Source of the DNA: an uncultured Clostridia bacterium
GTDB taxonomy: Bacteria > Bacillota > Clostridia > Christensenellales > UBA1242
Assembly (NCBI GenBank): GCA_934778125.1
Contig: CAKVOF010000005.1
Span: 1 to 53,912, forward strand
Direction of reading: 5' to 3'
DNA length: 53,912 bases
The notes below the pieces were generated by a model, which had not been told where the DNA came from, did not search any database, and saw nothing but the letters and a program-made list of their open reading frames with translations. Numbering within the stretch: the first letter of the stretch is position 1; each line of letters opens with the position of its first letter. A program made the translations under genes and the position numbers. Below are positions 1 through 7,594 of this stretch, in pieces.

Positions 1-1
1 A

Positions 2-247
2 TCTTTGCAAGAAATGAATATTAAAAACAAGGTTTTTGAAAATAATAACTACCCTATAATAAATGAAGATGTTGAAAAAATCGTTAAAACTGATTATTTA
101 AAGATTTTTTATAAAAACGGTGACTGGGTTAACATTAGATTCTCTGGCACAGAACCAATTTTAAGAATATTTGTTGAAGCTGAATCTGATGAAAAATCTC
201 TTAAATATTTTTCAACTTGGGAAAAATTTTTAGAATTAAAAAGATAA
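2..247 (+). CDS. Phosphohexomutase (phosphomannomutase/phosphoglucomutase family), C-terminal fragment
   Basis: Only the last 81 codons are inside the window; the frame is open at the left edge, so the start is not visible. The fragment carries RFSGTEPILRIFVEA, the phosphate-binding loop of the C-terminal domain of alpha-D-phosphohexomutases (consensus RxSGTEPxxRxYxEA). These enzymes move phosphate between C6 and C1 (or C2/C1) of hexose phosphates through a phosphoserine in an earlier domain that is missing here. Phosphomannomutase, phosphoglucomutase and GlmM share this domain, so the substrate cannot be assigned. It is convergent with the flavoprotein gene and is followed by a two-sided hairpin terminator. 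Confidence 0.8.
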   Translation, partial: SLQEMNIKNKVFENNNYPIINEDVEKIVKTDYLKIFYKNGDWVNIRFSGTEPILRIFVEAESDEKSLKYFSTWEKFLELKR

Positions 248-272
248 CTCAAATTGAAAGCGAATTAATATT

Positions 273-308
273 GACCATTTATCATATATATAGACCATTT
301 ATCATATA
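273..308. repeat. Two 16-bp direct repeats, period 20
   Basis: GACCATTTATCATATA occurs at 273-288 and again at 293-308. It lies in the 3' region after the phosphohexomutase gene. No function can be assigned. Confidence 0.6.
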
Positions 309-344
309 GCTTTAAAAATTTAAATAATATCCAACTTAAAGTTC

Positions 345-420
345 ATAAAAAATAGTTGTTCTTTTGAATGAAGTGAACCCCATAGGAGTCGCTTCACTTT
401 ATCAAACAACTATTTTTTAT
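345..420. terminator. Bidirectional terminator between convergent genes
   Basis: A perfect 16-bp inverted repeat (345-360 and 405-420; arm begins ATAAAAAATAG) encloses a second stem (368-377 with 393-402, one G-T wobble). The A/T runs at the base give a U-tract on both strands. It sits between the phosphohexomutase (+) and the flavoprotein gene (-), so it can stop transcription from both sides. Confidence 0.75.
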
Positions 421-453
421 AAATTTTTGATATCTTAACACTAAAGTTTTTAT

Positions 454-1839
454 TTATTCTTCATTAATTCCAAGAATATTTCTTGCAACATAAACCCCAC
501 TAGCCGAAGCGTGAGATAATGAGTGAGTAACCCCACTGCCATCACCAATTATGTATAACCCTTTATGCTTTGTTTCTAAGTTTTTATCAACATCAACTTG
601 CATATTATAAAACTTAACCTCAACACCATAAAGCAAAGTATCATCATTAGCCGTTCCCGGTGCAATTTTATCTAAGGCATAAATCATCTCGATAATTCCA
701 TCAAGAATTCTTTTTGGCAATACCAAACTTAAATCGCCCGGCGTTGCCTTCAATGTTGGGCAAACAAGCCCCTCTTCAATTCTTTTTTCTGTGCTTCTTC
801 TACCCCTAACCAAATCACCAAATCTTTGAACAATAACTCCACCACCAAGCATATTTGATAATCTAGCAATACTTTCACCATAACCATTACTATCTTTAAA
901 AGGCTCTGAAAAATGCTTTGCAACAAGCAACGCGAAGTTTGTGTTGTTTGTTTTTTTATCATCACCTTCAAAACTATGCCCGTTAACAGTAACAATTCCG
1001 TTTGTGTTTTCATTAACAACGATTCCATGTGGATTCATACAAAAAGTTCTAACATTATCTTCAAATTTTTCTGTTCTATAAACAATTTTGCTTTCGTAAA
1101 GTTCGCTAGTTAAGTGTTCAAAAATCTCAGAATTAAGTTCAACCCTAACGCCTATATCAACCCTGTTTGATAAAGTTTCAATATTGAGGTTTTTGCAAAC
1201 CTGCTCAATCCACTTGCTTCCACTTCTACCGCCAGAAATTATACATTTATCGCATAAAAATTTATCATTTTTAGTAATAATCGCATAGGTTTCGCCTTGT
1301 TTTTCAACTGATAAAACGGGAGAGTCGAAATAAAAATCAACCTTGTTTTTTAAATCATCATACAAGTTCTCTAGCACAACATAATTTTTATCTGTTCCTA
1401 AATGCCTAACTTGTGCATTAAGCAAGCAAAGCTTATTTTGCAAACAAAGCCTAGAGAACTTAGTACCAGCGGTGGAATACATCTTAGTTCCCTCACCGCC
1501 ATTTTTCATATTAATTTCATCAACGTAATTCATAAGCTTGATGGCTTCTTGCTTACCAATATATTCGTGAAGACTTCCACCGAAATCATTAGTAATATTA
1601 TATTTCCCATCAGAAAACGCTCCCGCGCCACCAAAACCTTGCATAATTGAACAACACTTACACTTTATGCAAGTTTTAACTTTCTTACCATCAATTGGGC
1701 ATTTTCTTTTACTCAACTCATGTCCCGCTTCAAAAACTGCAATAGATTTATTGCTATTCTTAACAAGCTCATAAGAAGCAAATATTCCACCTGGCCCCGC
1801 ACCGATTATTATAACATCATATTTCTTTAATTTATCCAT
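454..1839 (-). CDS. FAD-dependent oxidoreductase, COG2509-like
   Basis: A 461-residue flavoprotein. The N-terminus has a dinucleotide-binding fold, VIIIGAGPGG followed by an acidic FAD-ribose residue in VFEAGHEL. A Cys-rich stretch follows (CPIDGKKVKTCIKCKCC) and then QGFGGAGAFSDGKYN, the pattern of the uncharacterised FAD-dependent dehydrogenase group COG2509. The C-terminus has a second FAD contact (GLYIIGDGSGVTHSLSHA). The physiological substrate is unknown for this family. The clustered cysteines could hold a metal or Fe-S centre, but that is inference. ATG at 1839 is taken as the start, with GGGAG 11 bases upstream; a GTG at 1845, 5 bases from the same GGGAG, is possible and would add two residues. 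Confidence 0.8.
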   Translation of the reverse strand: MDKLKKYDVIIIGAGPGGIFASYELVKNSNKSIAVFEAGHELSKRKCPIDGKKVKTCIKCKCCSIMQGFGGAGAFSDGKYNITNDFGGSLHEYIGKQEAIKLMNYVDEINMKNGGEGTKMYSTAGTKFSRLCLQNKLCLLNAQVRHLGTDKNYVVLENLYDDLKNKVDFYFDSPVLSVEKQGETYAIITKNDKFLCDKCIISGGRSGSKWIEQVCKNLNIETLSNRVDIGVRVELNSEIFEHLTSELYESKIVYRTEKFEDNVRTFCMNPHGIVVNENTNGIVTVNGHSFEGDDKKTNNTNFALLVAKHFSEPFKDSNGYGESIARLSNMLGGGVIVQRFGDLVRGRRSTEKRIEEGLVCPTLKATPGDLSLVLPKRILDGIIEMIYALDKIAPGTANDDTLLYGVEVKFYNMQVDVDKNLETKHKGLYIIGDGSGVTHSLSHASASGVYVARNILGINEE

Positions 1840-2010
1840 ACACACACACTCTCCCAGTATAACTATTTAAGTTTAACAAAAAAAAATTTAATAATCAAAT
1901 AAAATATAACAAACTCAACTTAAAGATACACTCAATAATTGTTAGATATTTTAAAGACTATATAAAATCTTCTTTAAACTTTTAACGAATATAATAAATT
2001 AACTTACAAA

Positions 2011-2035
2011 ACAAAAACTCCGCCTAAACGGAGTT
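2011..2035 (-). terminator. Terminator after the HAD hydrolase gene
   Basis: Stem AACTCCG / CGGAGTT with a 6-base loop, followed on the minus strand by TTTTTGTTTTG. It lies about 105 bases past the HAD hydrolase stop and is the only clear structure in the 1846-2139 intergenic stretch. Confidence 0.7.
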
Positions 2036-2055
2036 AATTTTATCATTAGCTAATT

Positions 2056-2130
2056 TTAAAGCTCAGAAATACTCAAGCCCATTCCATAGGTTGCTATCAT
2101 TTTATCTTGAGATAAATATTGTCTATCCAT
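2056..2130 (-). CDS. Possible 24-codon small gene after the HAD hydrolase
   Basis: An ATG 9 bases after the HAD hydrolase stop opens a 24-residue frame that begins MDRQYLSQDKMIATYG and ends just before the operon terminator. There is no Shine-Dalgarno sequence, so it could only be translated by re-initiation. I do not recognise the peptide. Chance is the main alternative. Confidence 0.22.
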   Translation of the reverse strand: MDRQYLSQDKMIATYGMGLSISEL

Positions 2131-2139
2131 AATATACTT

Positions 2140-2631
2140 TTATTCAATCAAAGTACTCATATGTTGTGCGCATTGATAGTCGAAAAGCTTATTAGTTGCA
2201 TTAATAATATTGTAGTTATCTTCGAATAAAAATGCAATTTCACCATCTTTTAATATACTTTTTATTTTATTTGGTTTTAGATTATGTTTAGTTTCTTGCG
2301 TATATTTTTCTTCTGTTAGAACTATAACATTAATGTTCTCATCTTTAATGAATGGTGCATATTTCTTAAGCCACGCAATTTTATCTTGCTTTTGTTCGTT
2401 ATAGTAGCAATTGGTTAGAATGCAAACTTCAACATTATCTATTTTTGAAATTTTTTCCATAATGTTTAAAACGGTCTTTAATGGTCTTTTCCCCAAAAAA
2501 TATCCCTTTTCGTTATCTAAAATTTGCTTTTTTTCACCTGTTTTTAGCTCAGCACAAGTGCCATCCATGTCAAAAAAACAATAAACTTTATGATCTTTTG
2601 CTAATTCTCTTATATCTTCAATTATTTTCAT
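2140..2631 (-). CDS. HAD-superfamily hydrolase (small phosphatase/nucleotidase type)
   Basis: A 163-residue HAD protein. Motif I is FFDMDGTCAEL, with nucleophile Asp21 and general acid Asp23. A motif II-like ILTN lies mid-protein, a Lys-rich KPNKIKSIL fits motif III, and LFEDNYNII supplies the motif IV acidic pair. The short spacing and lack of a large cap resemble the 5'(3')-deoxyribonucleotidase-like group of small HAD phosphatases, but the substrate is not determined. The start is clear: AAGGAGAAAAT precedes the ATG. It stands alone, with its own terminator downstream. Confidence 0.7.
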   Translation of the reverse strand: MKIIEDIRELAKDHKVYCFFDMDGTCAELKTGEKKQILDNEKGYFLGKRPLKTVLNIMEKISKIDNVEVCILTNCYYNEQKQDKIAWLKKYAPFIKDENINVIVLTEEKYTQETKHNLKPNKIKSILKDGEIAFLFEDNYNIINATNKLFDYQCAQHMSTLIE

Positions 2632-2723
2632 ATTTTCTCCTTTGCCACTATATTTTTAATAAATACGCTTTTAAACAACAACACTAATATCACTATTAAT
2701 TATCTTAACAAAACACAACGGAA

Positions 2724-4154
2724 TTATTCTTCATCTTTAGTTTTGTTTTCTATCGATTTTTCATCTTTAACACTTTCATCATCAATAATTGTGTTATCCG
2801 ATTCCAAAAGTTCAGAATTATCACTAATAATATTCTTATTTTTTCTTGAGTTAAGCAACAAATTAACCACTATTCCAAGCATCAATGCACAAGCAATATT
2901 TGTGATTTTCACTGCACCAAATCTAAGCTCAAGTCCACCAATTCCAGTTATAAAAATTGCAGAAACAATAAATAAATTTTTAGTATCGTTCAAGTTGGTA
3001 TCTTTAAACATTCTAAATCCTGAAACGGAAATAAAGCCATATAATGCAATACAAATTCCACCTATAACGCAAGTTGGGATCGTTTCAAAGAAAGCAATAG
3101 CAGGATAGAAAAACGCTATAATAACACACATAATTGAAGCAGTTAAAATAGTTTTAGTTGATGCATTTTTAGAAAGTGCCACGCACCCTATTGATTCACC
3201 ATATGTTGTGTTTGGGCAACCACCAAACAACGCCCCCACAATTGAACCAAGCCCATCACCCACCAAAGTTCTATGCAAACCCGGTTCAACAAATAAATCA
3301 CTATTAATAATTGAACTAATATTTTTATGATCAGCAATATGCTCAGCAAAAGAAACTAACGCAATTGGTGTGAAAGCAATGAATATGCTAATAACATCGC
3401 CCACTCCACCGATTTTAGCAAATCCCTCTTTTATTGCACCAACAAATGTGAAATTTGGCAACCAATTCTTAAAATCAGTAATTTTTGAAAATGCTGAAAA
3501 ATCAACCAATTTTAATATTTCACAATTAGTCGAATTCCCAATGATAGTGAAAACACAAGCGATTAGGTATCCGCTTAACATTCCAATAATAAACGGATAC
3601 ATTTTTATTTTACTACTTCCTTTAACCGATATCAAAACCACAACTAAAAATGTTACCACGCCCACAAGTATTCCAACAATATTATATCCACTCGAAACAC
3701 TCATAAGATTATTGATTGCCGACTCCGACAAATCAAAACCTATCAACGCAACGATTGGCCCAATAATAACAGGTGGCATAATTTTATTAATCCAGTTTGC
3801 ACCAGCAAATTTTATAACCAACGCTAAAATTAAATATACTGCACCAGCAAATATTGAACCCAATAAAATACCAAAGTAACCATAAGCCACTGCAGAAGTT
3901 AGCGGAGTTATAAACGCAAATGAGCTACCCAAAAAAACTGGGCTTTTAAACTTCGTGCACAATAAATATATCAAAGTACCAACACCAGCACCAATCAATG
4001 CTGCCGATTGACTTAAATACACACCCGTTTTATCAGCAATTATTGGCACTAATATCGTTGCAGTAATTATAGCCAAGACTTGTTGAAGAGCAAACACCAT
4101 ATTTTTCCAAAATGGTGGCGTTTGATTTACTTGATAAATTAAATCATTCTTCAT
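2724..4154 (-). CDS. uraA: Uracil permease (NCS2 family)
   Basis: A 476-residue polytopic membrane protein of the nucleobase-cation symporter 2 family, which imports uracil with protons. It has 12-14 hydrophobic segments. UraA hallmarks are SFAEHIADHKNISSI followed by PGLHRTLVGDGLGS, and GGCPNTTYGESIG (the NTTYGE substrate-site motif that separates uracil from xanthine/urate members). The last 40 residues are a charged, acidic cytoplasmic tail. A longer frame begins 17 codons upstream, but AAGGGGA sits 7 bases before this ATG and the N-terminus QTPPFWKNMVFALQQ then fits the family. It works naturally with uracil phosphoribosyltransferase encoded 20 kb away. It is divergent from the Mrr-like gene. 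Confidence 0.88.
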   Translation of the reverse strand: MKNDLIYQVNQTPPFWKNMVFALQQVLAIITATILVPIIADKTGVYLSQSAALIGAGVGTLIYLLCTKFKSPVFLGSSFAFITPLTSAVAYGYFGILLGSIFAGAVYLILALVIKFAGANWINKIMPPVIIGPIVALIGFDLSESAINNLMSVSSGYNIVGILVGVVTFLVVVLISVKGSSKIKMYPFIIGMLSGYLIACVFTIIGNSTNCEILKLVDFSAFSKITDFKNWLPNFTFVGAIKEGFAKIGGVGDVISIFIAFTPIALVSFAEHIADHKNISSIINSDLFVEPGLHRTLVGDGLGSIVGALFGGCPNTTYGESIGCVALSKNASTKTILTASIMCVIIAFFYPAIAFFETIPTCVIGGICIALYGFISVSGFRMFKDTNLNDTKNLFIVSAIFITGIGGLELRFGAVKITNIACALMLGIVVNLLLNSRKNKNIISDNSELLESDNTIIDDESVKDEKSIENKTKDEE

Positions 4155-4176
4155 ATGCTTTCCCCTTAATTTTAAA

Positions 4177-4205
4177 ATTATATCAAATTGATTTAAGAAA
4201 ATCAA
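4177..4205 (-). promoter_or_regulatory. Promoter of the uracil permease gene
   Basis: Minus strand TTGATT, 17-base spacer, TATAAT. The -10 box ends 22 bases before the ATG, leaving room for the AAGGGGA ribosome binding site. No attenuator hairpin is present in this short leader. Confidence 0.65.
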
Positions 4206-4260
4206 ACAATAGAATATTAGATTTAATATTAAAAAGATTAATTATAAATAATATTTAAAT

Positions 4261-4288
4261 ATATGTGCAAATTTGATTATGCACATAT
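4261..4288. promoter_or_regulatory. Palindromic operator candidate between uraA and the Mrr-like gene
   Basis: A perfect inverted repeat, ATATGTGCA-N10-TGCACATAT, with arms 4261-4269 and 4280-4288. It lies in the divergent intergenic region, 13 bases upstream of a TATAAT at 4302-4307 that would serve the Mrr-like gene. There is no T-run, so it is not a terminator. The bound regulator is unknown. Confidence 0.5.
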
Positions 4289-4325
4289 GATAATTCTTTG
4301 ATATAATATTTTGGGGAATATTTAT

Positions 4326-4835
4326 ATGAAATATTATATAATTTTATCAATTTTAATAATAATTTTAATAGTAATATTTATATTTAGAGTAAAATTTTTT
4401 TCGAAACTAAAGCAAAGAGTATTAAAGAGAAACCTTAAAAATGTTACGATTGATGCGGTTGATGCTCTAAAGGGCTACGATTTTGAACTTTTTATATCTG
4501 CCCTATTCCAAAGTTTTGGATTTACCACATTCACCACTTCAAAATCTGGAGATAAAGGTGCAGATATTATTGCAAAAAACAAATCAACAACAATCGCAAT
4601 TCAAGCAAAACTTTACTACAACAATAAAGTTGGCACTCACGCAGTTCAAGAAATATATACTGCCAAAGAATACTATAAATGTAGCGTTGCATTGCTAATA
4701 ACAAACAGTACCTTCACAAACCAAGCAATAGATATTGCTAAAAGATTAAATGTTTTGATTATAGATAGAGATAAACTGATAAACTTAATGAAACCAAATG
4801 GTAAAATATATTTTGAAAACTATTTAAAAAGTTAG
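4326..4835 (+). CDS. Membrane-anchored Mrr-type restriction endonuclease domain protein
   Basis: A 169-residue protein. Residues 1-25 form one hydrophobic segment, followed by a basic stretch. The rest is an Mrr-like PD-(D/E)xK fold: GYDFELFISALFQSFGF, then KSGDKGADIIAKNK with the catalytic Asp, then IAIQAKLY, the QxK form of the motif, and a conserved helix VQEIYTAKEYYKCSVALLIT. Mrr-family nucleases cut foreign or modified DNA; small membrane-anchored versions are common and their targets are mostly unknown. The ATG is preceded by GGGG with a 9-base gap; a TTG 15 bases upstream overlaps that site and is rejected. It may be a defence gene. Confidence 0.72.
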   Translation: MKYYIILSILIIILIVIFIFRVKFFSKLKQRVLKRNLKNVTIDAVDALKGYDFELFISALFQSFGFTTFTTSKSGDKGADIIAKNKSTTIAIQAKLYYNNKVGTHAVQEIYTAKEYYKCSVALLITNSTFTNQAIDIAKRLNVLIIDRDKLINLMKPNGKIYFENYLKS

Positions 4836-4867
4836 AAAGAAACCAACAAAAAAAATAAAATAACCTT

Positions 4868-4905
4868 AAGCCATAATTTTAGAGATTATGGCTTCTATTT
4901 TTTTT
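4868..4905 (+). terminator. Terminator after the Mrr-like gene
   Basis: Perfect 10-bp stem AAGCCATAAT / ATTATGGCTT with a 7-base loop, followed by CTATTTTTTTT on the plus strand. Confidence 0.85.
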
Positions 4906-4955
4906 ATATGACCAATAGTTGATGACTTTTATTTATAATTATGATATAATATATT

Positions 4956-4985
4956 TGCGTTATTTAACCAGTAAACGCTAACGCA
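4956..4985 (+). promoter_or_regulatory. Hairpin in the leader of ktrB
   Basis: TGCGTTA (4956-4962) pairs with TAACGCA (4979-4985); an alternative shorter stem, GCGTT/AACGC, uses 4957-4961 and 4974-4978. A TATAAT at 4945-4950 lies just upstream and a TATACT at 4995-5000 just downstream, so this could be either a leader structure or an operator. It lacks the conserved sequence of the ydaO-type c-di-AMP riboswitch. Confidence 0.4.
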
Positions 4986-5008
4986 AAAGGACATTATACT
5001 ACATTAAT

Positions 5009-6349
5009 ATGGATAATAAACGTAAATTGCATATTTCACCAATGCTAAAAATAGTGTTGTGTTTTATTTGCATTATAATAATTGGCGGTTTAATTTTAAA
5101 ATTACCAATATCAATTCAAAAGGGGCAAAAACTAGCTTGGGTTGATGCATTCTTCACTTCAACTTCAGCGGTATGCGTAACAGGTTTGTCACCAATAAAT
5201 GTTGGAGTGGTGCTTTCAAAATTTGGCCAAGTTGTTTTAGCTCTTCTTATTCAAATAGGTGGAATCGGCTTTGTAACTTTCGCAGTGTTCGTTATGATTA
5301 TGCTTGGAATGAAAATTGGAATTTCAGAGAGAACACTTCTAAAAGAAGCCCTAAATCAAAACTCGCACCAAGGTTTAGTTAAGCTAGTTATAAGAATTAT
5401 AATAACCTCTTTAGTAATTGAATTATTAGGTGCGATAATTAATTTTATAGTATTTATTCAAGAATTTTCATTCTGGGAAGCTGTGCACCAAAGTTTGTTT
5501 TTGTCTATATCAGCCTTTAACAACGCTGGCTTTGATGTTTTCGTAACGGGCAATAGTTTAATGAACTATTCAGGCAATATTCTTTTAAACATAAACATAT
5601 GCTTGCTTATTACATTTGGTGGGCTAGGTTTTATAGTTATAAATGATATCATAACAAATAAACGATGGAAAAATCTTTCAATGCATTCAAAAATTGTGTT
5701 GATAACGACATTTAGTTTAATAGTTTCTGGCACATTATTTATTTTTATTTCTCAAGCATTTTCAGATTACAAAATAACATTTCTTGAGGCTATTTTCCAA
5801 TGTATCACTTGCAGAACTGCAGGGTTCTACACAATAGATCTAAAATCACTCACAATGTTCAGTATGATAATTTCACTAACTTTAATGTTCATTGGCGCTT
5901 CACCTTGTTCAACTGGCGGAGGCATCAAAACAACAACTTTATTTGTTATGCTAAAAAGTGTTAAAGGTTTCGCAAGCGGAAAAACCAGCATTGCCTTTCA
6001 TAGAAAGATTGGTTCTCAAACAAAAATTAAAGCATTCACTCTAACAACAATCGCAATTGCTTCAATCGGTTTCTTCTCACTTATAATTTCATTTATAGAA
6101 CAATTTAACACAACACACACACCAACATTTATTCAAATTATATTTGAAACAGTTTCAGCATTTGGAACTGTTGGTTCATCTTTAGGATTAACATCACAAC
6201 TTCTTCCTTTGAGCAAAATATTCCTTTGCTTGCTTATGTTTTTAGGAAGGGTTGGTGCACTAACACTATTTAGTTTATGGAATAAAAACTGGAATAATCC
6301 AAACAACGAAACAGTTAAATATGTTGAAGAAAAGTTTATAATAGGATAG
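5009..6349 (+). CDS. ktrB: Potassium uptake channel subunit KtrB/TrkH family
   Basis: A 446-residue membrane protein that forms the K+ pore of a Ktr system. The four pore-loop selectivity-filter repeats are visible in order: TSAVCVTGLS, SAFNNAGFDVF, CRTAGFYTID and SAFGTVGSSLG. ASPCSTGGGIKTTT, a conserved stretch following the third pore, is also present. The length matches KtrB rather than the longer TrkH. ktrA follows after 7 bases, so the two form an operon. The start has no strong Shine-Dalgarno sequence (AAAGG is 18 bases away), and a TATACT lies 8 bases before ATG, so a nearly leaderless transcript is possible. Confidence 0.88.
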   Translation: MDNKRKLHISPMLKIVLCFICIIIIGGLILKLPISIQKGQKLAWVDAFFTSTSAVCVTGLSPINVGVVLSKFGQVVLALLIQIGGIGFVTFAVFVMIMLGMKIGISERTLLKEALNQNSHQGLVKLVIRIIITSLVIELLGAIINFIVFIQEFSFWEAVHQSLFLSISAFNNAGFDVFVTGNSLMNYSGNILLNINICLLITFGGLGFIVINDIITNKRWKNLSMHSKIVLITTFSLIVSGTLFIFISQAFSDYKITFLEAIFQCITCRTAGFYTIDLKSLTMFSMIISLTLMFIGASPCSTGGGIKTTTLFVMLKSVKGFASGKTSIAFHRKIGSQTKIKAFTLTTIAIASIGFFSLIISFIEQFNTTHTPTFIQIIFETVSAFGTVGSSLGLTSQLLPLSKIFLCLLMFLGRVGALTLFSLWNKNWNNPNNETVKYVEEKFIIG

Positions 6350-6356
6350 GTAAAAT

Positions 6357-7040
6357 ATGAAAAAAAGTATTGGAATAATCGGTTGCAGTAGATTTGGAAC
6401 CGGATTAATTAACAGTTTAAAAAAATTTAACGACATTGATATTTTAGCAATTGATAATAATATTGATATCATAACAAAAACAGCCACAATGGTTGAGAAT
6501 GCGTTTCTTTGTGATTCAACAAAAGAAGAAGCTTTAAGAGAAGTTGGCATGCAAAATGTTGATGAAGCGATAATCGCAATTGGGCAAACAACCCCAGATG
6601 GACTAGTTAACACAATTATAACAACCATAATGCTAAAACGAATTGGCGTTGAAAAAATAACAGTAAGATTAGATAACCCTAGCTATGAAACCATTTTAAA
6701 AACGATTGGCGCCACAGGTTTTATAAACCCAATGAAAATAGCTTGTGAAAAGATTGCAAACACTATTGCATACGAAAACATAGTTGACTATTTCGATGTC
6801 GCTGGGCAATACACCATCTATGAAATAAAGTTGCAACCAAACTTTAAGCCAATAATCATAAAAGATTTAGCACTTCGCTCAAAATACGATATGAATATTT
6901 TGCTTATTAACAGAAACAAAAAATCAATTACTCCAAACGCCTACATCGAATTAGAACCAAATGATGAAATTTACATTTTTGGAGAAAAATCAAAAATAAA
7001 CAAAATTGTTAATTTCTTCAATAACTATGTTGAAGATTAA
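6357..7040 (+). CDS. ktrA: Potassium uptake regulatory subunit KtrA (RCK domain)
   Basis: A 227-residue cytoplasmic gating ring protein. The N-terminal Rossmann RCK domain has GIIGCSRFGTGL, the nucleotide-binding glycine motif, and LAIDNN with the acidic residue at the end of strand 2. A TrkA-C domain follows from about residue 145 (IYEIKLQPN... to NDEIYIFGEKSKI). In the family, ATP/ADP binding to the RCK domain and often c-di-AMP binding to TrkA-C control KtrB. AGGATAGG lies 6 bases before ATG. It is the second gene of ktrB-ktrA and ends at a terminator. Confidence 0.88.
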   Translation: MKKSIGIIGCSRFGTGLINSLKKFNDIDILAIDNNIDIITKTATMVENAFLCDSTKEEALREVGMQNVDEAIIAIGQTTPDGLVNTIITTIMLKRIGVEKITVRLDNPSYETILKTIGATGFINPMKIACEKIANTIAYENIVDYFDVAGQYTIYEIKLQPNFKPIIIKDLALRSKYDMNILLINRNKKSITPNAYIELEPNDEIYIFGEKSKINKIVNFFNNYVED

Positions 7041-7054
7041 CAAAAACAACAAAG

Positions 7055-7080
7055 GCCACAAATTTTTGTTTGTGGCTTTT
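7055..7080 (+). terminator. Terminator after ktrA
   Basis: Perfect 8-bp stem GCCACAAA / TTTGTGGC with a 6-base loop, then TTTT on the plus strand, 15 bases past the ktrA stop. Confidence 0.75.
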
Positions 7081-7294
7081 ATAATAACTAATTACAATAC
7101 TACAAATCTAACTTTCACATCTTAAAACAAATTGCAAGCACTATTATGAAAAAAATTACCATATGCACACCTTTCCACATTTAAACAAGTAATTATAAAT
7201 GCAAATATTTTCATATATTTTTATATATGATAAATTAAATATAAAAGTATGTAAAACATATTAAAATAAAATATTTAAATTAATATAAAAAACA

Positions 7295-7323
7295 TTCACA
7301 AAAGTTTTAATTTATGCTAATAT
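7295..7323 (+). promoter_or_regulatory. Promoter of the tRNA-Gln gene
   Basis: TTCACA, a 17-base spacer, and TAATAT with an extended TG one base upstream of the -10 box. The tRNA begins 53 bases downstream. Nothing else is apparent in 7081-7375. Confidence 0.6.
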
Positions 7324-7375
7324 GTTAATGCGTGCATATATCAAATAGAAGCAATTGTAATATTACACAAAGTAT

Positions 7376-7450
7376 TGGGGTATCGCCAAGCGGTAAGGCA
7401 CGGGCCTCTGACTCCCGCATTCGCAGGTTCGAATCCTGCTACCCCAGCCA
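7376..7450 (+). tRNA. tRNA-Gln, anticodon CUG
   Basis: Acceptor TGGGGTA (7376-7382) pairs perfectly with TACCCCA (7440-7446), followed by G73 and an encoded CCA. The D arm GCC/GGC, the T arm GCAGG-TTCGAAT-CCTGC and the anticodon loop CTCTGAC (anticodon CTG) are all present. The anticodon stem is CGGGC/TCCCG, so the pair next to the loop (31-39) is a C-U mismatch. The overall sequence closely follows bacterial glutamine tRNAs. It is a lone tRNA with its own promoter and terminator. Confidence 0.93.
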
Positions 7451-7500
7451 AAACAAAAAAAATATCTTTTATCCCCTATTCAACTAATGGATTTTAAAAT

Positions 7501-7530
7501 AAAAAAGCCTTTTTTTCAAAAGGCTTTTTT
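7501..7530. terminator. Bidirectional terminator, tRNA-Gln and ABC transporter
   Basis: A 13-bp perfect stem (7501-7513 with 7518-7530), loop TTTC, flanked by A and T runs. It ends the tRNA transcript on the plus strand and the ABC transporter transcript on the minus strand. Confidence 0.85.
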
Positions 7531-7594
7531 ATTTTAAATCATTTATTACTATTTTTTATAATTAATTATTTAAAATTATTAAAACTATTCTTAA

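Noticed and set aside
5009..7040. ydaO-type c-di-AMP riboswitch before ktrB
   Set aside because: The 100-base upstream interval is too short and lacks the conserved motif sequence.
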